Assembly (NCBI GenBank): GCA_004335835.1
Contig: RWJK01001378.1
Span: 1-64,000, forward strand
Source of the DNA: Scenedesmus sp. ARA3
Taxonomy: Eukaryota; Chlorophyta; Chlorophyceae; Sphaeropleales; Scenedesmaceae
Reading direction: 5' to 3'
DNA: 64,000 nucleotides
Shown: piece after piece, positions 1 to 17,994 of the stretch
Layout: each line of letters opens with the position of its first letter
Position numbering within the stretch: the stretch's first letter is position 1
The notes under the pieces: generated by a model
Told to the model about the DNA's origin: nothing
Seen by the model: only the letters and a program-made list of their open reading frames with translations
Databases searched by the model: none
Translations under genes and position numbers: made by a program

Positions 1-61
<61 letters not shown>

Positions 62-62
62 T
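1..62. repeat. (CAG)n trinucleotide array at window edge
   Basis: About twenty uninterrupted GCA/CAG units open the window. They are in frame with the partial coding region that follows, where they read as polySer (AGC). The array probably continues upstream. It is typical of the CAG runs seen in nearly every gene here. Confidence 0.95.
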
Positions 63-353
63 TCCACGGCTGCTGAGATGCCTGCTGCTGTGCCAGCAGC
101 AGAGCCGGATGCTGCACCGCTCGCTGCACTGCAGGCAGCCCCACCTGCTGCAGGGGGCCAGCAGCAGCAGCAGCAGCGGCAGCAGCAGCAGCAGGCAGAT
201 GAGCAGCCACATAGCGCCGTGGATGCTGCTGCAGCAAATGGTGGCAGCAGCAGCACCAGCAGCAACTCCAGCAGCGGCAGCAGCAGTGCCGCCAGCAGCG
301 GTAGTGACGCCAGCACAGCGACAAATGCAGCAACTGTGATGCCAGCAGCATAA
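3..353 (+). CDS. 3' end of unknown polyQ/polyS protein (partial)
   Basis: The reading frame is open from the window start through the CAG array to TAA at 351-353. The visible tail is low complexity: a Ser run, then Ala/Pro-rich sequence, two short Gln runs and a Ser/Ala/Gly-rich end. No domain is recognisable, so no function is proposed. The frame contains an ATG at 78, but the open frame upstream suggests this is the terminal exon of a longer gene. A TGTAA at 377-381, 24 bases after the stop, fits a chlorophyte poly(A) signal and supports a real 3' end. The low-complexity composition makes chance open reading possible. Confidence 0.45.
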
Positions 354-376
354 CCTGACTTGTAGCAGCTCACGTC

Positions 377-381
377 TGTAA
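377..381 (+). terminator. TGTAA poly(A) signal of the upstream partial gene
   Basis: TGTAA, the usual chlorophyte polyadenylation motif, lies just downstream of the stop at 353. A five-base motif is weak alone; its position carries the call. Confidence 0.4.
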
Positions 382-7737
<7,356 letters not shown>

Positions 7738-9616
7738 ACGAGGAAGTGATGTAGATGTGTGCTGGTCATGTGTGTGGGGCTGGTGGGGGGTGGCTGGCTG
7801 TGGCTGCTGCTTGGTTGGCGTTTGTGTGTGTAGGGCTGCGTGGGTTGTTCAGTGCAGGCTGGAGCCTGCCTCGGCAGCAATATGCAGCTCGCTGGCTGAG
7901 CAACAACATGCTGCTGCTGGCGCTGATGTGGACTTGGCGGCGAAGGCAATTTGTCTGTGCTGGCTTTTTTTATAACATAGATCCCGTTGTGCTGCTCTGA
8001 GCCTGACAATCTGCATGAAGCATGGCCTCTCTATATAATGCACATCATGCTTGGTGCTGCAGCACTCGGGCTTTGATGACCAGAGGCTGTGACTGGCTTG
8101 TGCAGCACTCTCTGTCTTTCAGGCACTGCATTGTGGCAACAGCAGCAGCAGCTCCGGGCGCTGCAGGTGACTGCTATTGTGGCTTCTTTTAATACGTGCT
8201 TTGCTGTAGCAGCAGCAGCAGTGAGGGAGAGGCTGCTTGCACAATCTGCGACGGTGTGCTCCGGCATGATTTACTGCACGTGCGGGCTGCTCTGTGTCTG
8301 GACAGCCTGGGCGGGGGACCTGCCATTTCTGCTGCTTAGATGCCTGACTTGGTTGCGCAGATTGTTGATGGTGTAGCAGCACATGCAGCAGGAATCGGCC
8401 GCAGTATCAGCAGGGCAGCGCTCATGCTCTGTTGCGTTGTGTGTGCTGCCCTGCATGCCTCAGCAGGCTGTGTGTTGTGTAAATGGCTATGTGCCGTGCC
8501 TGCTTAGGCAGTTGCGGCAGGCGTTGAGGTGCAGCGCTGCAGCCAGTCAATGGAGGGTGGCATGCGCAGATGTCGCTGGCAGGCTTTTTTTTGTTACCAG
8601 GGGGGACGAAACTCTACTGGCTAGTCACACGCAGCAGCCAGGCGAACCTGACTGCAGATGTGGCTGGCAGGCTGTTGGGTGTCTGGCTGGACGGTTGCTC
8701 CCCAGACAGAGAGGCTGCAGGCAATGCACTGCATCGGCTTGCCTTGAAGCTTCTGCTGCACCGCCCAACTCATCCGGCTTCCAGGAAATTTTGGTCTCAG
8801 GCGTGTGCAGTAGGTTATTGTGTTGGCACGCAGCTTGTGCTTGCTGCATTCGGTGCCATGAGCTGGACTGGAAGGCGCATGTTGCCTTGGCCAGCAGCAG
8901 GATGCTTTGAACACTGCTGCTGAACACTGCTGCTGTTGTGGGGATCACCTGGGGACCGGCATGTCGCTGCAGTGCGCTGGAGTAAGCCGTTGGGGTCACT
9001 AGTGTGGGTCGTTGCAGCTGTATCAGCTGTATCTATCTTCTGCAACCCAGAATAGCTGTGGCTTTGCAGCATGCTGGCGGCGCGTCCAGGGTGGAGCAGC
9101 GCTGGCGCGGCATGCTTGATGCTGTCGCGAAATGTAATGTCTTTCCTGCAACTCATGATACATGCTGCCTGTGGCTAGTCCGTCAGATCAGGCTGTTACA
9201 AATGGGCAGGTGCAGGGCAAGCCTGATTGCTGGCTGCTTTGTGACGCAGACGCGGGCAGGGATCCATGCTGGAGAGGTAGCATACTTGTGTGCCGGGTCC
9301 GAGTAGAGCTCAAGAACGCTGTTGCACGATGTTGCTTACAGATGACGAAATACGTGCAAGTCCAGGGTTGTGTCGCTTTTTCTTGGATCTGTGCAACTCT
9401 TAGTGTTGCGTCACTCTTTCTTTCCTGGGTGCCCTGCGCGAATACAACTGCATCTGCGAGTAGTTGACTATCAGCGTGCAGTGCATGGCATGCAGCTTTC
9501 GTCGTGTGCGCCGAGGCAGCCAAGCCGAGCGTTAAGCAGCAAATGAGGCTGCTCATGCTATATACCACTGAGCTCAAGCTTTAGTGGAATGGTCACGCTT
9601 CAAAAAAAGTGATCAT
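7738..9616. other. RUVBL1 3' flank, intergenic, 5' flank of next gene
   Basis: A TGTAA at 8478-8482 could be the RUVBL1 poly(A) signal, which would give a 3' UTR of about 740 bases. Around 8581-8655 lies one copy of a dispersed repeat also found inverted near 63803-63873. I see no supported gene. Upstream exons of the gene at 9617 could lie here but I cannot identify them. Confidence 0.45.
8581..8655 (+). repeat. Dispersed repeat, copy A
   Basis: About 75 bases resemble the reverse complement of 63803-63873. From CTACTGGCT onward, 34 of 42 positions agree by hand alignment. Both copies can be read as FLLPG..YWL...S.QA.L.A in their own frames. Probably a transposon remnant or short interspersed element; the family is unknown. 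Confidence 0.5.
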
Positions 9617-12490
9617 ATGGCTGTTGCGATCGGGACGTCACCGGAGACCATAGCTGCTGTCTTCTGCAGCAGGGCAGAAGTGCATGATGTGCTGCAAGCA
9701 GCGTCTTGGCTGCAGCAGCTGGGATATCGCGGGCACAGCCAGCCTCTGGAGGGTGCTGTCGTGGGCCTAGTACAGGAGAGCAGCAGGAAGTTGGGGCTGC
9801 AGCGCATGCGCCTGCTGCTGGTGCGGCACAGCAGCCCCACCACCGATGATGACGGTAGGTGCTGCTTGGCAGGCCAGTCACTGGTGCTACAGGGTCAGTC
9901 GTTGAGGAGGTCCGCTTGCAGCTACAAGGTTTCTATGTATTCCAGAGCTACTTTGCGCCGTCACTTGCCATGCCTGCTGTGGCAGCTGCACAGCAGAACT
10001 GCGTTGACCATCAGTCCCGTGCTACTGCTGCATATGCCTGGCTACATGCCTGCAGGTCTCTTGCAGGACAGCAGCACGCAGCTCACTTGCTGCGGCTCTG
10101 CTGCTGCCAGTCAGGAGGTGGTCGTCACACTGGAGGCCCTGGTGAAGCAGTTGCCGCCAGGCACCAGCGACACCGCTGACAGCAGCACAGCATGCGGCTT
10201 AAACAACAGCGGCAGCAGCATCAGCGCAGCTTGCTGGGGTGCAGCAGTAGCAGCCATGCAGCACGGCACGGCTGTGCTCGGCAGCAAGCAGCAGGTGCGG
10301 GTGGCGGCTCATGGGTGCTGCAGCGAACAGCAGCTGCGAGAATCGCAAAACGCACAGGCTGTGCAGCAGCACTTTGCCAGGTACTGCTGTGCATCTGCCA
10401 GGTGCTGCTGTGCATCTGCCAGGTACTGCTGTTTTTGCTACTGGACAAACGTGTTGTGCGTCGCCGCAAGTAATGATACGGCATGCACAGCAACAGCAGC
10501 TGGAGGTCACTCCCCATCTCTGCTTGCTGCCCGACTGCGCAGGTTGGCCGCGCCATGCTGCGCCTGGCCTTGTACTACCACTCCTACCAACTGCTGCAGC
10601 CGGTGCAGCAGCTGCTTGCAGCGCATGGACACTCACTAGCAGCCCTGGCGCCGCTGCTGCAGCAGCAGCATGCAGCACCTACAAGCAACAATGCAGATGG
10701 CGGCGCAGCTCTCGCGCAGGCGCAGCAGCAGCTGCAAGGTGCAACTGCGCAAGGCATCGCATCTGTGGTGCAGACGCTGACTGCCGTGCATCAGCTGCAG
10801 CAGCAGTTTGCGGCGCCTGTGCCTGACGATGTCCTGCAGCTGCTGGAAGCCATGTGCAGCTTGCCTGCTTCAGCTACACCTGCTAGCTCAGCAGCAGCAC
10901 CAGCAGCAGCAGCGCCACCAGCAGCAGACACTGTGCCAGACACCACAATCGGGAGCAAGCGTGCTGCAGCAGGTGATGCAGGGACACCACCCCACGGTGC
11001 CAAGCGGATGCAGCCCGCACAGCAGCTGCCGCCGCAGTTTGTACAGCCAGAAGCTCATTTTGAGCTGCAGCAGGGCCACACACAGCAAGCAGCGCAGCAC
11101 CAGGCGCCTCACCAGCAGCAGCAGCTGCAGCAGCAGCATCCACAGCTGCAGTCGCCTCTACCTGGGTCACGTAAGCAGGGCAAGCTGCAGGCGCAGTCCC
11201 CACACGGCCGCAGCCAGCTGCGGGAGCGCTCCAATTCAGCACAGCTGTTGCAAGGGTTGCTGCAGGAAGACAGCAGCAGCTGCGGCAGCCAGGAGCAGCG
11301 CGAGCCTGGCGGCAACCCTGCTGCAACGCAGCCGGCAGCGGCAGCGGCAGCAGCAGCAGCAGCAGTGGAGGTAGGGGTAGCGGCTGGTGTGCCGCGCAAC
11401 GGCACAGCAGCGGCTGCAGACGAGCTGGGATCGCAAGCAGCGCTGCTGGTGGTTGAGACAGCAGCAGCCTGGAAAGCAGAGCACAAGCATAATTGGGTGC
11501 AGCAGAAACCCTGGCTAGCAGCCACACAGCATGCAGCACTTCCTGCAGGGCTTGGCAAGAGCACGGCTGCAGCAGTAGCGTTCCTGCAGCGCTGGCCGCA
11601 GGTGTTTCAGGTGCAAGCAGCAGGGCAGCAGCAGCACAGCCTGGCAGGACGCGGCTCCTGCCCCAGCAGTGATGTGGCTGTGAGACTGCAGATGGGAGCA
11701 GAGCAGTGGCTGCTGCAGACACAGCATTGCCAGGAGCTGCTTGCACAATACAAAGCTGCTCTGGTGCAATCGTCCAAAAAGTATGGGCAGGGAGGGGCAG
11801 GTGCTGCTGCTGTGGGGCTATCAATTTACCAGGCTGTGAAGATGTTGCCTGCGGAGTTGCTTCCTTACCGGCGGGTAAGTGAGAGCGCCGTCTGCGTGGC
11901 ACCAGCAATCGGTGCTCAGTGCTTCTGCTTACCTTGTTGCAGCAATGCTACTGCTGTTGCTCTGCATCGTGTTAGAACAAGGAAAGAGAGTGCAGTACAG
12001 CAAGCACGGGTGTCTCTTGGCAAGGCACCTGCACTCGGCATGAGCTGTACTATGTTGTTGTCTTCTCTAATTTACGCACGAAAGAGCATAGGCTCAAGCA
12101 GGCTTACCTGCCTCCGACGCGTAGGACTTGTAAGTTGTAACTATGTTGTTGTGAGCGTTGAGCATCCTGCACAGCACTGAGCAGAACAACTTACATAGAC
12201 AGCTGCTAAGCAAGCATATGCCTTGCCCGTTGACGCAATACGTGCTGTTTCAGCAGCAACCAGCTCAGCATATGCCACGCTTGCAGTGCATGTTGCAACA
12301 AACCCAACTGGCAACCTGCCTTGAGCTGACCATCTGCTTGCCGGTGTATGCTGTATGCTGTATGCAGCTGTACAGCAAATATACTGCGTTCCTGCAAGCA
12401 ACGGGGCTGCTGCAGCACTTTGTGGTCAGCAGCATGGGAGCCAACCTGGTACTGAGGCAGCAGCAGCCAGCATACCCGCTGCGCCAGTAG
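9617..12490 (+). CDS. Hypothetical Gln/Ala-rich protein, possible winged-helix ends
   Basis: Proposed exons: 9617-9854, 10056-10294, 10543-11874, 12368-12490, all joining in phase with GT/AG borders, about 643 residues. The 9617 start is the first ATG in the frame; earlier exons may exist. The protein has an N-terminal globular segment, a leucine-rich helix (GRAMLRLALYYHSYQLLQ), then long Gln/Ala-rich stretches. Two segments look alike in outline: FLQRWPQVFQVQ (about 11577-11612) and YTAFLQATGLLQHFVV in the last exon. Each is a helix followed by a hydrophobic strand, reminiscent of OST-HTH/LOTUS winged helices of RNA regulators. That resemblance is weak and I do not assign the family. Intron 2 (10295-10542) carries a threefold tandem repeat of about 20 bp. 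Confidence 0.6.
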
Positions 12491-13911
12491 CAGCAGCAGC
12501 GCTCTGTGCCAGTCATGGGCAGCTGGGGCAGTAGCAGCTGAGCTACAGACAGCAGCAATAACACCGCCAGACAAGTCAACCAGCGAATCAGATGTGTAGC
12601 TGTTGGCAGTGCTATAGATTGGCGTGGCCAAGGTGACTTGCAGGACTCCTGCATGTGACATGCAAGGAAAAAGCGCTGGCAAGCGCCAGGGTACCAGTAT
12701 CGCTCCATCGCACTACCATGGTCAATGACCATTGGTCATTTAAGCAAGAGGCAGCAGCATTTGCTACAGGCAGAGGCTACAGCGTTTTGTCGAGTTGAAT
12801 GGATGTGGTTATCTTTGAATTGGGTTAGCGGTTCAACAAGGGGGGCTGGTGCGCGGCGCCGTTGTCATGTGTGTAGTTTCTAGAGTGGTATTCTTTTGTT
12901 TATGCAGTGTTGAGGTGCTGCCTGTCAAGACAGCTGCTAGATGACAGCTTTCATTGATGCCCAGCACTTGTTAGTGCAGGGTGGGCATTGTATAACGAGT
13001 GGGGTACAGGCCAGCAGGCCTGTCACGTGTTCTGAATCTGATATCACAGCAACCGTTGTTGCTTAGCACACTGCATACATACTTCAAAAGGAAATAGTAT
13101 GCACTGCCCCACGGCCAGTTGTTGAATCAGGATGATTTTTGTTCAAACAGACTGCAGTCGCAATGGTTGGAAGGTTGCTGCTGTTCATTGGCCGCAAGGC
13201 AACAACTATATCAGCATGTTTTGCTGCATTCTCCTGCTGCTGACCCTCAGTTTTATGTGGATGGTACTGGGGCACTTGTCAGCTTGAGCTTGTGTGACTG
13301 CAGGTTAGGGTTGTGTACCCTTGTGTGGCAACCCCATAATCAGCAGCAGCATGGGGCACTGTGGATTCCCTTGCACACTTGATGTACCTATCTTTTACCA
13401 GGAGGATGTTCTGACGATCCGACATATCATGCCAGCGTGAGGGCCAGAGCCAGCGGTCGTAGGATGGACCTGGTGACATCAAGTCAATCGCCTTGTTTCC
13501 GTTGTTCCCGCAGTTTCGGCAAATAAGTGGATACAAAGGCATGGTGGCAGCTTTGTCTGACCAGCAGCATGCCGGGGCGGGCCAACCTCGGGCGGTGAGC
13601 TTCAACTTTCCGCCCGAATTCACGTGTGCTGACTTGCAGTGCTGAGATGCAAACTTAGTATGTACATATCGAACGTGACTGTTGAACTGGCCGCAGACAG
13701 CGCATGCCAAGCACACGCATCGGCAACGCACACACCACCGACACCACCCACAGCAGCAGCAGCAGCAGCAGAAGCGCACGAACCTCTCCGCACATACAGC
13801 AGCTCTTGCGAAGGTACATCTGAAGAACTTTGGATCCACCTGTACCTTAAACACTCTCTGGCGGCTGCTGCACAGTGCACACATGCTGAACCGTTTTCGA
13901 CCGCCCAAATC
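12491..13911. other. Intergenic region
   Basis: No supported gene. It holds two overlapping palindromes at 12717-12740 and, at about 13390-13620, a stretch poor in CAG with an open minus-strand frame (reading CRNCGNNGNKAIDLMSPG) that I cannot identify and that could be a transposon relic. The 3' part must contain the promoter of the transporter gene. Confidence 0.4.
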
Positions 13912-16900
13912 ATGGCGCTGTGCCCTTGCGCTGCTGTTGCGCCTGCTGCCTCGCAGAGCCCGCTGCTGCTGTGCTGCTTCTACCTGCTGGGCATGGGCGT
14001 GGTGTGCAACTGGGTGGCGCTGCTGCAGTGCCAGGACTACCTGGGGCCGCTCTTCACGGTGCGAGGGGCAGCACTGCTTGCAGGAAACACAGCTGTCTTC
14101 TGGAAACTATTGGTGTAGCTGTCGCTTGGTGCTTGGTGTCCTCAGCTGCCACAGCCATCGGAGTATCATATACTAACAGTGATGTGCCTCCTAGCGCAGC
14201 GCTGGCAAGTCCACCGGCAGCTTGCTCAGGAGCTAGCAGTTGACACCAGGCATCGCCCCTACTGTCTGCTGCTATGCCCCTGCAGGCATACTCACCCTCG
14301 CGCGTGCTCACAGCGGCATACGCAGCGCTGGACCTGCTGGCGCAGAGCCTGCTGTTCTTCTTCGGGGACAGGCTGTGGGCCAACAAGCACTCCCGCATGG
14401 TGGTGGGGTATGCCGCATGCACCGCAGTGACAGCAGCACTACCGCTGGTGAGCCCACACAGCAGTAGCGTGCACCAGCGCTACAGCAGAGGTTAGGCCGC
14501 ATCTCATGATGAGATACAGCAGCAGTTGAGCAGCTACCAGCTGCTCGCTCAGCTGGCGTAGTATGTTTCTTCTAGCTCCAAGCGGCCTGCAGGATGCAAG
14601 CGCCCCTGCACTTCTGGCAGGCTGCTTGCAGGACACACGGCCTGAGGGCTTGTTGTGAGCAGATGTGCCTGTCAGCCATGCTGCACCACCTTGAAAAAGA
14701 GATGCGCGCCAGGAGCAAGTGCCCACCTTCTCAACTCCCACACAAGCATGTTGCAAGAGCTGCTTCCTTGGTTTCCTTTCTCCCTGCCTGCTCTGCTTTG
14801 CTGCATGCTATGCAGCTGGACATGTACCTGCTGGACACAGCAGCAGCAGCGCTAGGCCCGCAGGCAGCCACTGCCGCCTACTTTGGCGCCTGGGCGGGCT
14901 ACAGCCTGGTTGCTGGCGCCTGCTCAGCTATCATTGGCTCTGTTACCTACGCACAGGCAGCTGTATATGGACCTAGCTACTGCCAGGTGGGCTGCCCTGC
15001 AGCAAGGATATATCCTTGCATATATACACGAGTTGTTGTCCTTCAAGCTGGCATGTCGCATGTGTGAGTCTGGTAATGCATGCCCACGCAGCTCTTGCCA
15101 AGCATGGCTGTCCTAACGACAACCGAGTTGCAGGCGTAAACCAGCAGAGAGGCAGGGTGGATCTGGCAGGCACAGACATGCAATCACGCAGCAATAACGA
15201 CCGTATGCGTTGGCGCCACATGCATTCATCCTCTGCTGTTGCTGCCGCTCCTCCTGCCTCCCCAGGCTTTTGTGCGCGGGCGCGCCGCCAGCGGTCTCAG
15301 CTGCATCCTGGTGCGTGTGCTGACTAAGGCCACGCTGCCAGACAGCCCCGCAGGCCTGCGCCAGTCCACGCTGCTCTTCCTGGGCGCTGCAGCGGCGCTG
15401 CTGGCGGCCTGCACGGCGGCGGCCAGCTGGCTACCTAAGGAGGCGCCAGGTGCTTTTGAACGCAGTGTGCATTTGCGTATTGTGTGGTGCAGTGTGCGTG
15501 GGAATGCAGCGCACATGTGTGTGTGTGTATTGCATGATGCACTGGCTGGCTTCCTAAGGAGGCACCAGGTGGGGCGGGACAGCGCAATGCAGCATGCATT
15601 TGTGTGTATTGTTTGCGTGGTGCACTGTGCACCAGGCGGCCAACTGGCTGCCTAAGGAGGCGCCAGTTGTGTTGGGGGCAGGGGGCGGGTGTGATGCAGT
15701 GTTCATGTGTGTGTGCCTGTGAGCGTGCACATGCATGTGTGCTTGGGGTTTGTGCACCAGAAGTTGCAGCACACTAGTTTGTTGTGTGCTTACCAACATG
15801 GCTATTGTCTTGCTGTGGGTCTTCCCCTGCAGGCAAAGCAGCAGCAGCAGCAGTGTTTGTGGGGTGCACGCCAACACTGGCAGTTGTCAGCACGCATGAC
15901 GCTTGGCAGCCCCACACGCCAGGCAGCACAGGAGCATGCGATGCCAACGATCTACATGAGCCACTGCTGCTGGCAGCAGACGCAGCCGGCCAAGAAGAGG
16001 AGCAGCAGCTGCAGGGTGAAGGCGCTATGGCAGTGCCAAGCCAGCAGCAGCTGGACGCAGCAGCAGCAGCAGCAGCTGTGGTGCATCCACAACAGCAAGA
16101 GGTCGAGCCGCATTGGTGCGCGGTGGTAGATGCAGTAGAAGCGTCCAAGCATGATTCCATACCATCATCCCCAGCAGCAGCAGCAGCAGCATTACAGGAG
16201 CTGCCACGGCATCTCACCTGCAGAACATTGAGCTCGACGCTCAGCTTAGAAGATGGCATCAGCTCAGCAGTGCACGATGCAGCTGCGTCACCAGAAGCAG
16301 CAGCAGCAGCAGCAGCAGCCTCGCCGGCAGCAGCATGGGAGCCGTTTGGCTGGCAGCCGCCCTCAGCGTCTGTTGCAGCAGCAGCAGCTGCAGCAGGCGA
16401 GCTGTCTGCTTTCCACAGCTCTTTTCTAGAAACCCACAGCTACGCGAGCCCGGACATGCAGTCCCCATTCAGTGGCTTCTCAAGCTACTGGCACAGCGGG
16501 CAGCACGCCAGCGCCCTGCCGCTGCTGTCGCAGCACGCGCAGCATGCGCAGCACACGCCATCAAGCGTGCTGTGGACTCCACCTGGGCAGAGCCTCTCAA
16601 GCTTTCAGCAGCAGCAGCAGCAGTTGGTGGCTGAGGGGCGTAGTTTGGCCAGCAGCTGCTGCGCTGCGCTGCGGCGCATGCATTGCTATGTGGCTGCCAT
16701 GGCCATCAGCTTCTTCGTGCCCTGCTTCATCTTCCCTGCCATGCTGTCACCAGAGGCGGGCTCGGTGCGTTGCGTTGGCGGCGATGATGTTTGGGTTCTA
16801 GTGTATTCAAGGTGTCTCAGTCTTTGTGCTGGTGCTTTGTGTGGTTTAGTTTTGGCATCTGCATAGTCTCAACATGATTACGTTGTACAAGTACGGCCCC

Positions 16901-17869
16901 AACACCCGCAACATTCCCCACCCAAAATGCGTGTCTGCTCTGCCCGTATGCGTGCACTTATTTCCCGAATCCTCTCCTGCGGTGGCCCGCACTGGGCTCC
17001 TGGTGGACACGGCTCTAAGTTGGGGCATCAAACAAACCCAAGCAAATACTACTGCTGCTGCTGCTGCTGCTGCTGATGGTTGCATGCATGCAAACCTCTT
17101 CACTCTCTCTCCATTCCCTTCCCGCAGTGGCCCGCGGTGGGCTCCTGGTGGACGATCATGCTGGTGGGCGCCTTCCAGGCAGGCGCCGTGGCTGGATCAG
17201 CGCTGCCATTATATTCAATCCAGCACCCGCAGCGCTTCATCAGCCTGCTGGCGTGGGGCCAGTGGGCGGTTGTTCCAGCCACGCTGGCGGCGCTGGCGCT
17301 GCACGGCGGGCCGCTGGCGCTGCTGGGCATCACGTTTGGCTCCATGGTGTACGGCTAGTGAGTGGCGGTGGGCTGATGTGCGACAGATTGCGACGAATGG
17401 CGTTGTGTGCATCTAGATCTGCTGGCAAGTGCTGCGCTTGGCATCTTATGGCATTTGCTGCTCTGGCACCTTACTGAAGCATCACGCTTGGCTCCAAGGT
17501 GTATGGCTAGTGAGTGGCGGTGCGCTTTCGACATGCGGCACATTGTGTTTGTGCATCGGATCTGCTGGCAAGTGCTGCGCTTGGCATCATACGGATCTTG
17601 TTTCTGTGGCAGCATGCCTGCTGCTGCCAGCCAGAAGCGGGCTTTGCTTGCATTGTGCTGATCTGCCATACGCCAGTCTCTTTACAATGCGGTGCTGCTG
17701 CTGCTGCTGCTGCTGCTGCTTTCTCAGCCACGTGGCCAGCCTGGTGTTCTGGCTGGCCTGTGAGGGCCTAGGCAGCGCTGCTGACGTGGAGCTGGTGCAG
17801 GGGCTGCTGGTGCTGACCCTCACTGCAGCACGCCTGGCAGGGCTGCTGCTGTCATGGCTCTGGGGCTGA
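13912..17869 (+). CDS. Equilibrative nucleoside transporter (ENT/SLC29 family)
   Basis: Exons: 13912-14058, 14286-14447, 14816-14986, 15266-15449, 15833-16764, 17128-17357, 17728-17869; all phases match, giving 655 residues. ENT proteins are 11-helix facilitators of nucleosides and bases, usually 400-500 residues. The first helix contains FYLLGMGVVCNW, close to the family FYLLGLG..LPWN start. Exon 4 carries the SGLSCILVRVLTKA segment, and the exon 6/7 join gives MVYGYHVASL, matching the family SNGYLASL helix. The extra length is exon 5, which inserts roughly 270 residues of Ala/Gln/Ser-rich sequence where ENTs have their large loop between helices 6 and 7. ATG at 13912 is preferred because the transporter fold begins there; the frame is open upstream to 13639 but is not ENT-like. 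Introns 4, 5 and 6 and the 3' UTR hold decayed copies of exon borders. Confidence 0.85.
15425..15666 (+). repeat. Three copies of ENT exon 4 tail
   Basis: The end of exon 4 (SWLPKEAPG, junction 15449) recurs with junction equivalents at 15568 and 15666, periods 119 and 98 bp. The flanking GTGCATTTG(C/T)GTATTGT intron sequence recurs too. Copy 2 keeps a GT donor (CCAGGTGG); copy 3 has lost it (CCAGTTGT). Confidence 0.88.
16972..17015 (+). repeat. Decayed copy of ENT exon 6 head
   Basis: TGGCCCGCACTGGGCTCC repeats the exon 6 start (TGGCCCGCGGTGGGCTCC) 145 bp upstream. The acceptor CAG has become CGG in the copy, so it should not splice. Confidence 0.85.
17325..17600 (+). repeat. Two copies of ENT exon 6 tail and start of intron 6
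   Basis: ITFGSMVYG plus TAGTGAGTGGCGG (junction 17357) recurs as ITLGSKVYG with the same donor at 17509, period 152 bp. Similarity extends about 115 bases into the intron through CTGCTGGCAAGTGCTGCGCTTGGCATC. Both donors are intact. Confidence 0.9.
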
Positions 17870-17994
17870 GGCCTGTGATTTCTGTCACCATGGTGTGAGG
17901 CCTGTGGTTTGTGTTGCTGTGGCTGCTGGTGCTGACGCTGACCCTCACTGCAGCACGCCTGGCAGGGCTGCTGCTGTCATGGCTCTGGGGCTGA
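17790..17994 (+). repeat. Duplicated ENT terminal coding segment including stop
   Basis: The last 70 or so coding bases (LTLTAARLAGLLLSWLWG and TGA at 17867-17869) are repeated with a second TGA at 17992-17994, period 125 bp. The copies are nearly identical, so this duplication is recent. The second copy lies in the 3' UTR. Confidence 0.92.

Noticed and set aside
13639..13911. N-terminal extension of the ENT protein
   Set aside because: The frame is open but the sequence is low complexity and not transporter-like; the family fold starts at the ATG at 13912.
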